Shown: positions 25,576 through 34,572, counted from the first letter of the stretch. The stretch: DNA of 45,209 nucleotides from an uncultured bacterium (GCA_945869305.1 CAMBOH010000006.1:1-45209); one strand, 5' to 3'. Notes: generated by a model not told the origin, from the letters alone. Translations and numbers: made by a program.

Positions 25576-26510
25576 ATGAACATCGTTTTCCTAGACGGAT
25601 ACACCATCAATCCCGGTGACCTCACCTGGCAACCGCTCGAAGCGTTGGGACACCTTACGGTGTACGACCGCACCGAACCCGACGAAGTGCTCCAACGCGC
25701 TGCAGGGGCTGAGGTGCTGATAGTCAACAAGACCTGTCTCACTGCAGACCATTTCGAAGCCCTCAAGTCCTTGAAGCTGGTCTGCGTGGCAGCTACCGGC
25801 TACGACCGCATCGACACGGCATTGTCGTGTGCAACTGTGCGGGCTACTCCAGCCTCTCGGTGGCACAGATGGTCGTTTCGCTGCTGCTTGAAGCCTTCGA
25901 TTCAGTGGGCTTCTACGCCGAGCAGAACCGTCGCGGAGCCTGGAGCGACAGCCCCGATTTCTGTTACACCGTAAAGCCCCGCGTCGAACTGGCTGGCAAG
26001 CGGATGGCCATTGTCGGCTTCGGCAACATTGGCCGCACAGTGGCCTGCATCATGCAGGCCTTCGGCATGAAGCTCTATGCCGTAAGCAGCAAAGCAGATC
26101 ACGAACTGCCTGCGGAGGTGCAGAAAATCAGTCTGGAGGATGCTTTTGCCACCTGCGACATCGTCAGTCTGAACTGTCCGCTCACAGCGCAGAATCGAGG
26201 CTTTGTCAATGCCAGCCTCCTGGCCCGTTCCAACCCTCGTCTGGTGCTGGTCAATACGGCACGTGGCGCATTGGTCGACGAACAAGCGGTGGCCGAAGCC
26301 CTGCAACAGGACCGGCTCGGTGCATATTGCACCGATGTGCTGACCCATGAACCTCCAGCATCCGACTGTCCGTTGCTCTCTGCCCCCAACTGTTACATCA
26401 CTCCGCATATTGGCTGGGACACCATCGAGGCCCGCCGGCGCATCCTCGCCATATTGGTCGACAACATCCGTGCTTTCCAGACTGGCAGTCCCATCAGCGT
26501 GGTTAACTGA
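25576..26510 (+). pseudogene. D-2-hydroxyacid dehydrogenase, broken by a small deletion
   Basis: Two overlapping frames together make one enzyme of about 315 residues. The first (from 25576) covers the N-terminal substrate domain up to AATGYDRID. The second begins at 25827 within GIVVCNCAGYSS and continues with the NAD-binding domain: IVGFGNIGRTVA, the catalytic arginine in NTARGALVDE, the glutamate in TDVLTHEPPA and the histidine in ITPHIGWDT. Compared with the family, about six residues between DT and GIVV are missing and the frame shifts, consistent with loss of 3n+1 bases (for example 19) between CGGCA repeats. Relatives reduce glyoxylate, hydroxypyruvate or similar 2-keto acids. A sequencing or assembly error is the alternative, but a 19-base loss is unlike a simple indel. 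Confidence 0.85.
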
Positions 26511-26897
26511 CGGTCGCAACCTTCTCCTTGGGCTATGCCTTCAATCAGACATTCATGCCGAAAGGCATCTGAGCCGCTCATGCCATATGGTCTACTTTCT
26601 GGAGATTGTATCAGCTTTTCGGAGAAGTATATCTTCTATCGCGGATGAAGTATATCTTCTATCACGGATGAAGTATATCTTCTATTATGGATAAGTACAT
26701 TGTCCTCCAGCCGATATGTGTAAAACAAGTGTTCAAGGTAAGCCCTGAAAGGACCAAGGCGTTGATTCATACGCTTTCCCTTTCATGTTTGCTTCCTGAC
26801 ACTTCGGCTTTTACTTTAATGTCAAATTCTAAGCTTCAAGCTTCAACTTTAGGTTCCAGACTCTGAACCTCATAATCAGATAAACTCCCTATCCTCT
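26511..26897. other. Intergenic region before the TRIC gene
   Basis: About 390 bases with no gene. It includes a 23-base triplicate (26624-26692) and an AAGCTTCAAGCTTCAACTTT pyrimidine-biased tract (about 26830-26850). ORFs 26347-26694 plus and 26393-26581 minus run through these sequences and are not credible. Confidence 0.6.
26624..26692. repeat. 23-base tandem repeat, three copies
   Basis: Units GAAGTATATCTTCTATCGCG, GAAGTATATCTTCTATCACG and GAAGTATATCTTCTATTATG, each followed by GAT. Differences are confined to the last few bases. Each unit contains the near-palindrome GAAGTATATCTTC. Confidence 0.85.
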
Positions 26898-27509
26898 ATG
26901 TTAACATTCGTACAAATCCTGGACTTCATAGGTACGTTGGCCTTCGCCATATCCGGCATACGTTTGGCTTCGGCCAAGCAATTTGACCTGTTCGGTGCCT
27001 ATGTGGTAGGTGTCACCACCGCCATTGGCGGCGGCACCATGCGCGACCTGTTGCTCAGCCAGCCCCCCTTCTGGATGACCAACCCCTTCTACCTCATCTG
27101 TTCGGCCATCGCCCTGGTCTGGGTAATCGTGTTCCGCCGTTTCCTGGTGCGGCAAAACAATACCTGGTTCCTTTTCGACTCCATTGGTCTGGCCCTCTTC
27201 ACTGTGACAGGTATCGAAAAGACCATCAGTGCGGGTTTCCCCTTCTGGACTGCCATCATCATGGGTACCCTTACCGGAGCGGGTGGCGGTGTATTCCGCG
27301 ACGTGTTCATCAACGAAGTGCCGCTCATCTTCCGCAAGGAGATCTATGCCCTGGCCTGCGTGATTGGCGGACTGGTGTACTACACCTGTCATAAGGTCGG
27401 CTTGGACAACGTGCAGGCTGGTCTTATTTGCGGCACCTCGGTCATGCTCACCCGTTTCCTGGCCGTGAAATATCATCTCCATCTGCCTGTGCTGAAGCGT
27501 GAAGACTGA
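26898..27509 (+). CDS. TRIC-type (UPF0126/YicG) membrane channel
   Basis: 203 residues, about seven hydrophobic helices. Two internally related halves each carry a glycine-rich loop: TAIGGGTMRDLLL (about 41-53) and TGAGGGVFRDVFI (about 130-142). This is the signature of the UPF0126 proteins, prokaryotic relatives of trimeric intracellular cation channels. Family members conduct monovalent cations in the inner membrane. Four bases separate its stop from the hemW ATG, so the two are translated in tandem, though no functional link is known. The start ATGTTAACATTCG is the only good one. Confidence 0.9.
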   Translation: MLTFVQILDFIGTLAFAISGIRLASAKQFDLFGAYVVGVTTAIGGGTMRDLLLSQPPFWMTNPFYLICSAIALVWVIVFRRFLVRQNNTWFLFDSIGLALFTVTGIEKTISAGFPFWTAIIMGTLTGAGGGVFRDVFINEVPLIFRKEIYALACVIGGLVYYTCHKVGLDNVQAGLICGTSVMLTRFLAVKYHLHLPVLKRED

Positions 27510-27513
27510 AACC

Positions 27514-28710
27514 ATGCTCTATCTGCACATTCCCTTTTGCCAAAGTCGTTGCATCTACTGCGACTTCTACTCCACTACCGGCACTGCTGCTCTGCGCCGT
27601 GATTTTGTCAGGCAGCTGTGTCGGGAACTGGAGTGGCGCAAGGACTATTTGCTGCAAGCCTCCGGAGAGATTCCCGCACTGTCACCAGATGATTGGAGAG
27701 GTGTCCGTCAGCAGCGTGGTACAGGTCATACTGCCTGTTTGTCGTCGGTCTATTGGGGGGGCGGAACTCCTTCGCAGCTCCATGAGTCGGAGATTGAAAC
27801 GTTGCTCGAGGTCATACACCGCCATTACACCCTGCTGCCGGAGGCCGAAGTGACCTTCGAGGCCAATCCCGATGACATCACCCCCGAATTGGTCTCCCTC
27901 CTGCGTAGTTGCGGTGTCAATCGCGTGAGTTTGGGCGTACAAAGTTTTTCCGACACGTTGTTGCAGATGCTCCATCGTCGTCATTCGGCAGCCCGTGCCA
28001 TACAGGCCGTCGAAACCCTTCAGACTGGCGGCATCGACAATATCAGCATAGACCTCATTTACGGCTTGCCAGGACAAACGTTGGAGAGCTTTCGCAGCGA
28101 CTGCCGGCAGGCGCTCAGTCTGCCCGTCACCCACCTGTCCTCCTATGCCCTGAGTGTGGAGCCGCACACCCCGTTGAGCCGCATGATAGACCGCGGACAG
28201 TTGCAGCCGGCCGACGAGGAGCTGTTTCTGGCACAATACGAGGTGTTGCTCGATGCCACTGCTGCTGCCGGTTTTGAGCACTATGAGATATCCAACTTCT
28301 GTCGTCCCGGCTTCCGTGCGCGCCATAACTCGGGTTATTGGCAGGGGGTGCCCTATCTGGGAGTAGGTCCGGGAGCACATTCCTTTGATCTGGTCAGCCG
28401 CCGTGTCAACAGTCCCGACCTGCATGGATATATCCAAGCAGCAGGTTCTGACGTGCCGCACGAAACAGAGCAACTCACCCGTCGCGACCGCATCAACGAG
28501 TTCACATTCACCTCCCTGCGCACTTCCGACGGACTCGACCTGGCCCTCATGGAACAGCAGTTTGGCCTGTCGGTACGCCAGACGGTAGCACGCTGCGCCC
28601 TGCCGCACCTCCGTGCACAGCGTCTCGTACAGTGCGGCACGGTGTTGCGGCTCACGCGTAGCGGTCTCTTTGTCAGTGACAGCGTGATGAGCGACCTGAT
28701 GCTCGACTGA
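27514..28710 (+). CDS. hemW: Radical SAM heme chaperone HemW
   Basis: 398 residues from the ATG at 27514. A GTG five codons earlier overlaps the TRIC gene and gives the 403-residue track form. The radical SAM cluster motif CQSRCIYCDFY is at residues 9-19, preceded by LYLHIPF. Further family signatures are VYWGGGTPSQL, FEANPDDITPELV, NRVSLGVQSFSDTLL, ISIDLIYGLPGQT and, near the end, EFTFTSLRTSDGLDL of the C-terminal HemN-like domain. These enzymes were long annotated as oxygen-independent coproporphyrinogen oxidase; HemW binds heme and delivers it to respiratory targets. Confidence 0.95.
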   Translation: MLYLHIPFCQSRCIYCDFYSTTGTAALRRDFVRQLCRELEWRKDYLLQASGEIPALSPDDWRGVRQQRGTGHTACLSSVYWGGGTPSQLHESEIETLLEVIHRHYTLLPEAEVTFEANPDDITPELVSLLRSCGVNRVSLGVQSFSDTLLQMLHRRHSAARAIQAVETLQTGGIDNISIDLIYGLPGQTLESFRSDCRQALSLPVTHLSSYALSVEPHTPLSRMIDRGQLQPADEELFLAQYEVLLDATAAAGFEHYEISNFCRPGFRARHNSGYWQGVPYLGVGPGAHSFDLVSRRVNSPDLHGYIQAAGSDVPHETEQLTRRDRINEFTFTSLRTSDGLDLALMEQQFGLSVRQTVARCALPHLRAQRLVQCGTVLRLTRSGLFVSDSVMSDLMLD

Positions 28711-28824
28711 TTCCGGCACAGCCCCCTTGAACATGTTCGCCTCCACGTGGCGAACAGCTTGGGGCAATCCAGACTCTTTCCTTACTCTTGCACTATCCTT
28801 TTCCATCCTATAACCTTACGACCT

Positions 28825-29667
28825 ATGCGATGTCTGAACTGCCATACAGAGTATGAAGGCCATTACTGTCCCGAATGCGGACAGAGTGCCAAGACCAGCC
28901 GCTTCACGGTGAAAAGTGCCTTGTCCAACACGCTCGATGTGTGGGGGATGGGAAGCCGGAGCTTGCCCCGTACCATATGGCATCTGCTCATCCGTCCGGG
29001 CCAGATGATTGGCGACTATCTGGACGGCAAGCGTATGCCCTATTTTCCGCCGGTCAAGATGCTCTTTGTGTTGTGCGTGTTTTATGCCCTCATCACCTCC
29101 TTTGGTCATATCTTGACGGGTGAACCGGCAGGCGGTAACCATATGGAAGAAACCACACAGATAGCCGAGGCACTCAGCGAGCGAGGCAAGGACAAACCCC
29201 TATTCGATTTCGGCATTGGCAAGGTGTCGGTCGAAGGGGCAGCCCAAGGCCTGAGCCAAACCTTGGATTGGTTCTATGGCCACAAGCCCGTCACGCTGCT
29301 CTGTCTCCACCTTTTGGTAACCTTGTCTACGTGGTGCGTATTTCGTCGTGCCCCGAAGCGTCCGCACACCACTTTGGCCGAGAACTTCTTTATACAAGTG
29401 CTTATCAGCAGCCAGCTGATGGTCCTGTCCCTGCTGTACATCCTCGTGTTTGGTGAGCAGGATGGAGCATTCTTTTATCCGCTTCCGGGTTGGCTGCTGC
29501 TGGGCCTGTTCATATGGGATTTCAAGTATCTGTTCGGTTACAGCTGGCCGAAGACCGTAGGTCTGACCCTGCTGACCCACCTCAGTGTGTTGCTCCTCTT
29601 CATCCTGCTTTGCACCCTCTTCTTTGCCCTGCTCAGCCTGGCCTTGGTTCCCTCAGCAGTGGGGTGA
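28825..29667 (+). CDS. DUF3667 zinc-ribbon membrane protein
   Basis: 280 residues from the ATG at 28825; the track's 26-residue extension is not typical. It opens with a zinc ribbon, MRCLNCHTEYEGHYCPECGQ (cysteines 3, 6, 15 and 18). Next is the conserved DUF3667 segment about TVKSALSNTLDVW and IRPGQMIGDYLDGKRMPYFPPVKMLF. At least four or five hydrophobic helices follow, ending in a leucine/phenylalanine-rich C-terminus. This Bacteroidetes family has no known function. It follows hemW by about 115 bases on the same strand. Confidence 0.85.
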   Translation: MRCLNCHTEYEGHYCPECGQSAKTSRFTVKSALSNTLDVWGMGSRSLPRTIWHLLIRPGQMIGDYLDGKRMPYFPPVKMLFVLCVFYALITSFGHILTGEPAGGNHMEETTQIAEALSERGKDKPLFDFGIGKVSVEGAAQGLSQTLDWFYGHKPVTLLCLHLLVTLSTWCVFRRAPKRPHTTLAENFFIQVLISSQLMVLSLLYILVFGEQDGAFFYPLPGWLLLGLFIWDFKYLFGYSWPKTVGLTLLTHLSVLLLFILLCTLFFALLSLALVPSAVG

Positions 29668-29855
29668 ACAGGCAAACAGGAAGAAATAAGACAGACCTTG
29701 TCTTCACCCTTCGTTCCTCATCATAAACCAATCAAGTTTGGTCCTGCATTCGGTTTGTCGTCAGTTGGCTGCATTCGACATAGCCATGCCAGTATGATGC
29801 GGTGGTGCGCAGGGAGAATATACTTTCTATTCAGCTCAAACCTGTGATTTGAAAA

Positions 29856-29898
29856 CAAGCAGGACATAACCTGCTTTCCCAGCCGTTAGTGCTTGAAT
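29856..29898. repeat. Dispersed palindromic element, copy
   Basis: CAAGCAGGACATAACCTGCT followed by TTCCCAGCCGTTAGTGCTTGAA. AGCAGG and CCTGCT form the palindrome, and TCCCAGnCGTTAG is shared with 22723-22735. Confidence 0.6.
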
Positions 29899-30016
29899 CA
29901 TCGGACTAAATTCAGTCCAACCTGCTTGGCCATATGAATAGATTGTAAAGCCTTTGCTGGGCAGCAATGAAAATGATTTCTTTTTAATGCCGATGTGGAA
30001 TATCGCAGATTTTATA

Positions 30017-30024
30017 TACATTTG
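30017..30024 (+). promoter_or_regulatory. -7 promoter element for the Rpn gene
   Basis: TACATTTG, 17 bases before the ATG at 30041, which leaves a very short leader. No clear -33 TTTG. Confidence 0.5.
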
Positions 30025-30040
30025 CGGACAAAAGTGAGAT

Positions 30041-30904
30041 ATGGCCAAATACATCAATCCTTTCACTGATATAGGTTTCAAGAGAATCTTCGGACAGGAA
30101 CTATCGAAACCGCTGCTGCTCGACTTTCTCAACAGCCTGTTCGAGGGAGAGAAGCATATCGACAATCTGACCTTTCTCGACAAGGAGCAACCCGCACTGT
30201 TTGAGGAAGACAGGTCGCTGATTTACGACATCTATTGCGAAACAGAAGAGGGCGAGAAGATTATCGTGGAGATGCAATACAAGTCGCAGCCATTCTTCAA
30301 GAACAGGAGCATATATTATGTTTCGGAATCCATAGCCCGTCAGGGCGAGCGAGGTTCGGCATGGAACTATGAGATAGCTTCAGTTTATTTGGTGGCTTTC
30401 ATGAACTTCACCCCGATAGACTTCAAGAAGCAGTTCCGCACGGATGTCGTTCTGGCGGAGAAGGGAACGGTGGAGCAGTTTTCCGACAAGCTGCGGATGA
30501 TATACCTCCAGCTCCCGTTGTTCAAGAAGGAGGCCGACGAATGTGAAAATCAAGTAGAACGTTGGATTTATTTGTTGAAGAATATGGAGACATTAAGCAG
30601 ATTGCCTTGGGCGGCACAGAGTGCCGTATTCAAGAAACTGGAGAGTATAGCCGATGTGGGTGCTATGACCCATGCCGAGCGACTGAAATACGACGAGGCA
30701 CTCAAGAAGTACCGCGACACCATCTGCGTGATTGAAGGTGCGCGTATGGAAGGCCGTGAAGAAGGCATACAGGAAGGTATACAGAAGGGCATACAGGAAG
30801 GTATTATTGCAAATGCCCGTAAGATGAAAGCTTACGGATTGGCATGGGACATGATAGCCGAGATTACGGGTCTAACCATAGATGAAGTGAAGGACTTGGA
30901 GTAG
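30041..30904 (+). CDS. Rpn family nuclease (PD-(D/E)XK, YhgA-like)
   Basis: 287 residues. The N-terminus NPFTDIGFKRIFG and the catalytic core IYDIYCETEEGEKIIVEMQ (Asp63, Glu77, Gln79) are those of Rpn/PD-(D/E)XK nuclease family transposase-like proteins. E. coli Rpn proteins cut DNA and raise RecA-independent recombination. The C-terminal region carries a 4-residue tandem repeat, EGIQEGIQKGIQEG, encoded by a near-12-base DNA repeat (about 30763-30805), then a helical tail IDEVKDLE. The gene has its own promoter element. Downstream lie exact copies of two of its segments, so it is itself part of a duplicated or rearranged block. Confidence 0.9.
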   Translation: MAKYINPFTDIGFKRIFGQELSKPLLLDFLNSLFEGEKHIDNLTFLDKEQPALFEEDRSLIYDIYCETEEGEKIIVEMQYKSQPFFKNRSIYYVSESIARQGERGSAWNYEIASVYLVAFMNFTPIDFKKQFRTDVVLAEKGTVEQFSDKLRMIYLQLPLFKKEADECENQVERWIYLLKNMETLSRLPWAAQSAVFKKLESIADVGAMTHAERLKYDEALKKYRDTICVIEGARMEGREEGIQEGIQKGIQEGIIANARKMKAYGLAWDMIAEITGLTIDEVKDLE

Positions 30905-30906
30905 AC
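30867..30906 (+). repeat. 40-base direct repeat, copy at the Rpn 3' end
   Basis: Covers the last codons and stop of the Rpn gene (CGGGTCTAACCATAGATGAA onward). It recurs without mismatch at 30931-30970, 64 bases later. Confidence 0.9.
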
Positions 30907-30930
30907 CGAACTCTATGACCCGGAGTCATT

Positions 30931-30970
30931 CGGGTCTAACCATAGATGAAGTGAAGGACTTGGAGTAGAC
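30931..30970 (+). repeat. 40-base direct repeat, downstream copy
   Basis: Exact copy of 30867-30906, including the gene's stop codon, now outside the gene. Confidence 0.9.
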
Positions 30971-30977
30971 ACATTGG

Positions 30978-31235
30978 ATGTCTCCACACCTCATGAGCAT
31001 CATACCGATAGACTTCAAGAAGCAGTTCCGCACGGATGTCGTTCTGGCGGAGAAGGGAACGGTGGAGCAGTTTTCCGACAAGCTGCGGATGATATACCTC
31101 CAGCTCCCGTTGTTCAAGAAGGAGGCCGACGAATGTGAAAATCAAGTAGAACGTTGGATTTATTTGTGTGCCAATGATGCAGATTCCAACACGATGAAGC
31201 AGATTTCGTGTCCTTCTACCTATATGTCTCTTTGA
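30978..31235 (+). pseudogene. Internal fragment of an Rpn gene
   Basis: Bases 31005-31167 are identical to 30413-30575 inside the intact gene (163 bases, offset 592), and code for IDFKKQFRTDVVLAEKG through NQVERWIYL. The flanks are unrelated to the parent gene, and the 85-residue ORF joins the fragment to an unrelated tail. The catalytic core is absent. Identity over 163 bases argues for recent duplication or gene conversion, not old divergence. Confidence 0.85.
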
Positions 31236-31354
31236 GCCTGCATTTGTTTGCCCGTTGCGTATCTGAGGTTCAGTAGGAGGGTATTGGCGTCTACCTGGAT
31301 GTAGGACGGGATGTCATTGCTATAATCATCCCTCAAATAAAAGAACAAAATTCG
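31220..31354 (-). other. Short open frame, probable decayed gene end
   Basis: On the minus strand a 44-codon frame without a start runs from a stop at 31355 to TAG at 31220. It reads FYLRDDYSNDIPSYIQVDAN and further LLLNLRYATGKQMQAQRDI. The composition looks like real protein, and it ends beside the Rpn fragment. I do not recognise the family. Confidence 0.3.
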
Positions 31355-31511
31355 TCAGAGAGCGTGCGCACGAACTTATTTCCGCCAACGGGTGTAGATT
31401 GTCTTTACCCGCAAATTAAGAGCACTGAAAAATATAAGGAATCGTATTTTGGCACAAATTTGACTCTGCAAATAGTCGGCGAATCCCTCCGATACGGAAC
31501 AGAAAAGAAAA

Positions 31512-31950
31512 AGAACAGGTCGGACTGTAAGCCGGGTTCTGTGACAGCGATGAACGCTGCGCCTGCCATTTATCCGCACGCTGTGTCACCACAGCGTTGT
31601 ATCGTTCTACCCTCCGGCGTGTGCGCCTGCAACAGGGCAAGGCAACTCGGACGAGCAGCCCTTGTGACGCCGGTATACATGAACTTTCAGCATCCGATGT
31701 GCACAGCCCGCATGTCGCCATGCGGCTGGTGAGCTCTTGCCTCACCTTCTCACCCTTACCCCCTGCCTTCTCTGTGAGGCCCGGCCCGGAGCGGCCAGGC
31801 TGGCGTGAAGGCCAGGGGGCGGTTGTTTTCTTCTGCACTGATTTACCCTTGCGGACAACTTCCCGTTAAGAAGCGGATTGCTCTGTGCTGCCCGGACTTT
31901 CCTCCTGCATCACCATTGAATGCACGCGGCAAGCCGTCCGGCCTGTTCTT
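31512..31950 (-). ncRNA. rnpB: RNase P RNA
   Basis: Class A-like RNase P RNA, about 440 bases, catalytic subunit of tRNA 5'-end maturation. On the minus strand it contains the universal 5' segment GAGGAAAGTCCGGGC (near 31890-31910) and the 3' end ACAGAACCCGGCTTACAGTC. The ends form helix P1: AGAACAGGCCGGAC (31949-31936) pairs with GTCCGACCTGTTCT (31526-31513), one G-U pair. A T-rich run (TTCTTTTTCTTTTC) follows the 3' end and may terminate transcription. Several ORFs called across this span are spurious. It is divergent from the PBP1A gene. Confidence 0.95.
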
Positions 31951-31958
31951 TGTGGCTG

Positions 31959-31989
31959 CAAAATTACGGCAAGCCCGACAACCGACAAA
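31959..31989 (-). promoter_or_regulatory. Promoter of rnpB
   Basis: Reading on the minus strand: TTTG (31989-31986), 19 bases, then TAATTTTG (31966-31959). This fits the Bacteroidetes TTTG-N19-TAnnTTTG consensus exactly, and predicts a start within ten bases of the P1 5' end. Confidence 0.8.
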
Positions 31990-32082
31990 AGAAAAGCCAC
32001 GTTTTCGGTGTGCAAGTGCCGAATAATGCGTGCCCGTGTTGCGTTTTTTGGCTTGCAGCGCAGCTATTTGAACAGTTTTCCG

Positions 32083-32090
32083 TATGTTTG
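32083..32090 (+). promoter_or_regulatory. Candidate -7 element for the PBP1A gene
   Basis: TATGTTTG fits TAnnTTTG, about 100 bases before the ATG at 32191. No TTTG lies at the proper -33 spacing. Confidence 0.4.
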
Positions 32091-32190
32091 CAGAGCCAAT
32101 AGGCCGGCCGCATCCCTCCATGCAGGGTGTAGCCGCATTTTCGGGCCAATGAGCGTAGCCGGAAATCACACATAACGCTTCGGACAAGTC

Positions 32191-34572
32191 ATGAGAAAAA
32201 GACTTATAAAAATACTATGGACAGCCTACGCCGCAGTAATTTGCTGCGTGCTGGCATGGGTTATCGGTATTGAAATGGGGTGGATAGGATACATGCCTCC
32301 CATAGCCGAACTGCAAAGTCCTATCAGCCGGTATGCCTCACAGGTAATCAGTGCCGACGGCAGGCTGATGGGCACGTGGTCGAGAAACGAGAACCGCGTG
32401 TTTGTGGGATATGACAGCATTGCTCCGGCCCTGTTTGATGCGCTGGTCGCCACTGAGGACGTGCGCTTCTATGAACATTCGGGCATCGACTCGCGCGCCC
32501 TGATGCGTGCAGTGGTGAAGCGCGGCATCATGGGACACCGCGAAGCAGGCGGCGGCAGCACCATCACCCAACAGCTGGCCAAGCAGCTCTATTCGGAAAC
32601 AGCCGAGACGACCATGCAGCGACTCATGCAGAAGCCGATTGAATGGGTCATTGCCGTAGAACTGGAGAGACACTACACCAAGGAGGAAATCCTGACACTT
32701 TACCTGAACTATTTCGACTTCCTCCACAATGCCGTGGGCATCAAGACTGCGGCAAACGTATATTTCGGAAAAGCTCCCAAGGACTTGACGTTGAACGAGT
32801 GTGCCACGCTGGTGGGAATGGTGAAGAACCCCTCCTATTATAATCCCGTGCGCGAACCCGAAAGGTGCAGGCAGCGCCGCAACGTGGTGTTGTCGCAGAT
32901 GGTGAAGGCCGGAACGCTCAGCGAAGAGGAATGCAGCCGCCTGAGCGAGGAACCGCTCAAGCTGAACTTTCACCGCGTGGACCACAAGGAGGGCATCGGA
33001 GCCTATGTGCGCGAATACCTGCGCCGCATCATGATGGCCGGCAAGCCCGACCGCAGCAAATACCGCGACTGGCAGCGGCAGCAGTATTACGAGGATTCGC
33101 TGAAGTGGGAGACGGACCCGCTCTACGGTTGGTGTAAGAAGAACCACAAGCGCGACGGGTCTGACTATGACATCTATACCGACGGTCTCAAGATATATAC
33201 GACCATCGACACGCGCATGCAGCGTTATGCCGAAGAGGCCGTGCGCCGTCATCTGGCGGGCAAGCTGCAACCGCTCTTCGAGGCCGAACGCCGCAGCTCG
33301 CCCAACTTTCCCTACAGTGCGGACCTGAAGCCTTCGGACGTGAAAAGGCGCATAGAGAAGGCCATGAAGCAGAGCGACCGCTACAAGGCGTTGAAACGTG
33401 CCGGTGCGACCGATGAGGAAATCAGAAAGTCCTTCCACGCCAAGGTGCCCATGACTGTATTCAGCTGGCACGGCGATGTCGACACCCTGATGACTCCCAT
33501 AGACTCTATCCTCTACTACAAGAAGTTCCTGCGTTCGGCACTCGTGTCGATTGACCCGCAGACAGGTCAGGTCAAGGCATATGTTGGCGGAATGGACTTT
33601 GCCCACTTCCAGTATGACATGGCCATGGTGGGTCGCCGCCAGATCGGTTCGACCATGAAGCCCTTTGTCTATGCCATGGGCTTGCAGGGGGGCATGACGC
33701 CCAACACCACGATCCTGAACGTGCAGCACAATTACGGAGGCTGGTCGCCGCGCAACGGAAGCCGGGCACGTTATGGCACGATGGTCACCCTGAAGTGGGG
33801 ATTGAGCCAGTCGAACAACTGGGTGACGGCCGAGCTGATGTATCAGATTGACCCCTCAGGCCAGGGGCTCGTGCGTGACCTGCAGGATCTGGGCGTGGCA
33901 AACCACAACATGTATCCTTCCCTGCCCCTCTGTCTGGGCACTTGTGACATAACGCCCGCCGAGCTGGCATCGGCCTACACGGCTTTTGTGCAGAAAGGCA
34001 TTCGCCGTGCACCGCTGCTCGTGACTCGCATTGAAGATGGCGAGGGTAACGTGCTGGCCGAGTTTTCACCGCGGACCAACGAGGTCTATAGCGAAGAAAC
34101 GGCCTACAACATGATCGACATGATGAAGGCTGTAATAGACCACGGAACGGGCCGCAGGCTCCGTTCGGCCTATAACATGACGCACCCCATTGCCGGCAAG
34201 ACGGGTACCACAAACACCAACTCCGACGGTTGGTTCGTGGGTTGTGTGCCCCAGCTTGTTACCGCTGTATGGGTGGGAGGTGATGAACGCGACATCCACT
34301 TCAACGCGACAGCCATTGGCCAAGGTTCGTCCTCGGCCCTGCCTATCTGGGCACTCTACATGCGCAGAGTGTATGCCGACAAGTCCTTGCCCTATACCAC
34401 TGACATCGATTTCGAGCGACCCGCATCCATGCAGCCGCACCGGTTGCCTGATGAGCAGGACGAGCCGGAAGAAGCAGCAGCCGAGGCTGAAGGCGGCGAG
34501 CAGCAACGTGCTGAACCTGCCCCAAGCGAACAACCCTCGAACAACCGCGCTGCTGAAAAATATTTTGACTGA
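32191..34572 (+). CDS. mrcA: Class A penicillin-binding protein 1A
   Basis: 793 residues. Bifunctional enzyme that polymerises glycan strands and cross-links peptides in the periplasm. A single N-terminal membrane helix (about 9-29) is followed by the GT51 glycosyltransferase domain with TEDVRFYEHSGIDSRA (catalytic Glu) and GGGSTITQQLAKQLYSE. The transpeptidase domain has the active serine in STMK (Ser487, Lys490), SNN in LSQSNNW, and KTGTT (Lys670). The C-terminus after about 745 is an acidic, Ala/Glu-rich tail (EEAAAEAEGGEQQ). kdsB follows after 24 bases and is probably co-transcribed. Confidence 0.95.
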   Translation: MRKRLIKILWTAYAAVICCVLAWVIGIEMGWIGYMPPIAELQSPISRYASQVISADGRLMGTWSRNENRVFVGYDSIAPALFDALVATEDVRFYEHSGIDSRALMRAVVKRGIMGHREAGGGSTITQQLAKQLYSETAETTMQRLMQKPIEWVIAVELERHYTKEEILTLYLNYFDFLHNAVGIKTAANVYFGKAPKDLTLNECATLVGMVKNPSYYNPVREPERCRQRRNVVLSQMVKAGTLSEEECSRLSEEPLKLNFHRVDHKEGIGAYVREYLRRIMMAGKPDRSKYRDWQRQQYYEDSLKWETDPLYGWCKKNHKRDGSDYDIYTDGLKIYTTIDTRMQRYAEEAVRRHLAGKLQPLFEAERRSSPNFPYSADLKPSDVKRRIEKAMKQSDRYKALKRAGATDEEIRKSFHAKVPMTVFSWHGDVDTLMTPIDSILYYKKFLRSALVSIDPQTGQVKAYVGGMDFAHFQYDMAMVGRRQIGSTMKPFVYAMGLQGGMTPNTTILNVQHNYGGWSPRNGSRARYGTMVTLKWGLSQSNNWVTAELMYQIDPSGQGLVRDLQDLGVANHNMYPSLPLCLGTCDITPAELASAYTAFVQKGIRRAPLLVTRIEDGEGNVLAEFSPRTNEVYSEETAYNMIDMMKAVIDHGTGRRLRSAYNMTHPIAGKTGTTNTNSDGWFVGCVPQLVTAVWVGGDERDIHFNATAIGQGSSSALPIWALYMRRVYADKSLPYTTDIDFERPASMQPHRLPDEQDEPEEAAAEAEGGEQQRAEPAPSEQPSNNRAAEKYFD

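Larger units (their letters stand above)
29668..30040. other. Intergenic region with palindromic element and Rpn promoter
   Basis: About 370 bases without a gene. It holds a copy of the dispersed element at 29856-29898, a small hairpin GGACT-aaattc-AGTCC (29912-29927), and the -7 element of the Rpn gene. Confidence 0.6.

Noticed and set aside
26624-26692. CRISPR-like repeat
   Set aside because: Units abut directly without spacers and no cas genes are near.
28747-28824. 26-residue N-terminal extension of the DUF3667 protein
   Set aside because: Extra residues precede the zinc ribbon, which starts naturally at the ATG at 28825.
31364-32187. Several short ORFs on both strands around 31.4-32.2 kb
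   Set aside because: They lie over the RNase P RNA gene and its promoter.
32338-33729. 463-residue minus-strand ORF opposite the PBP gene
   Set aside because: Antisense to clear transpeptidase motifs; no family features.
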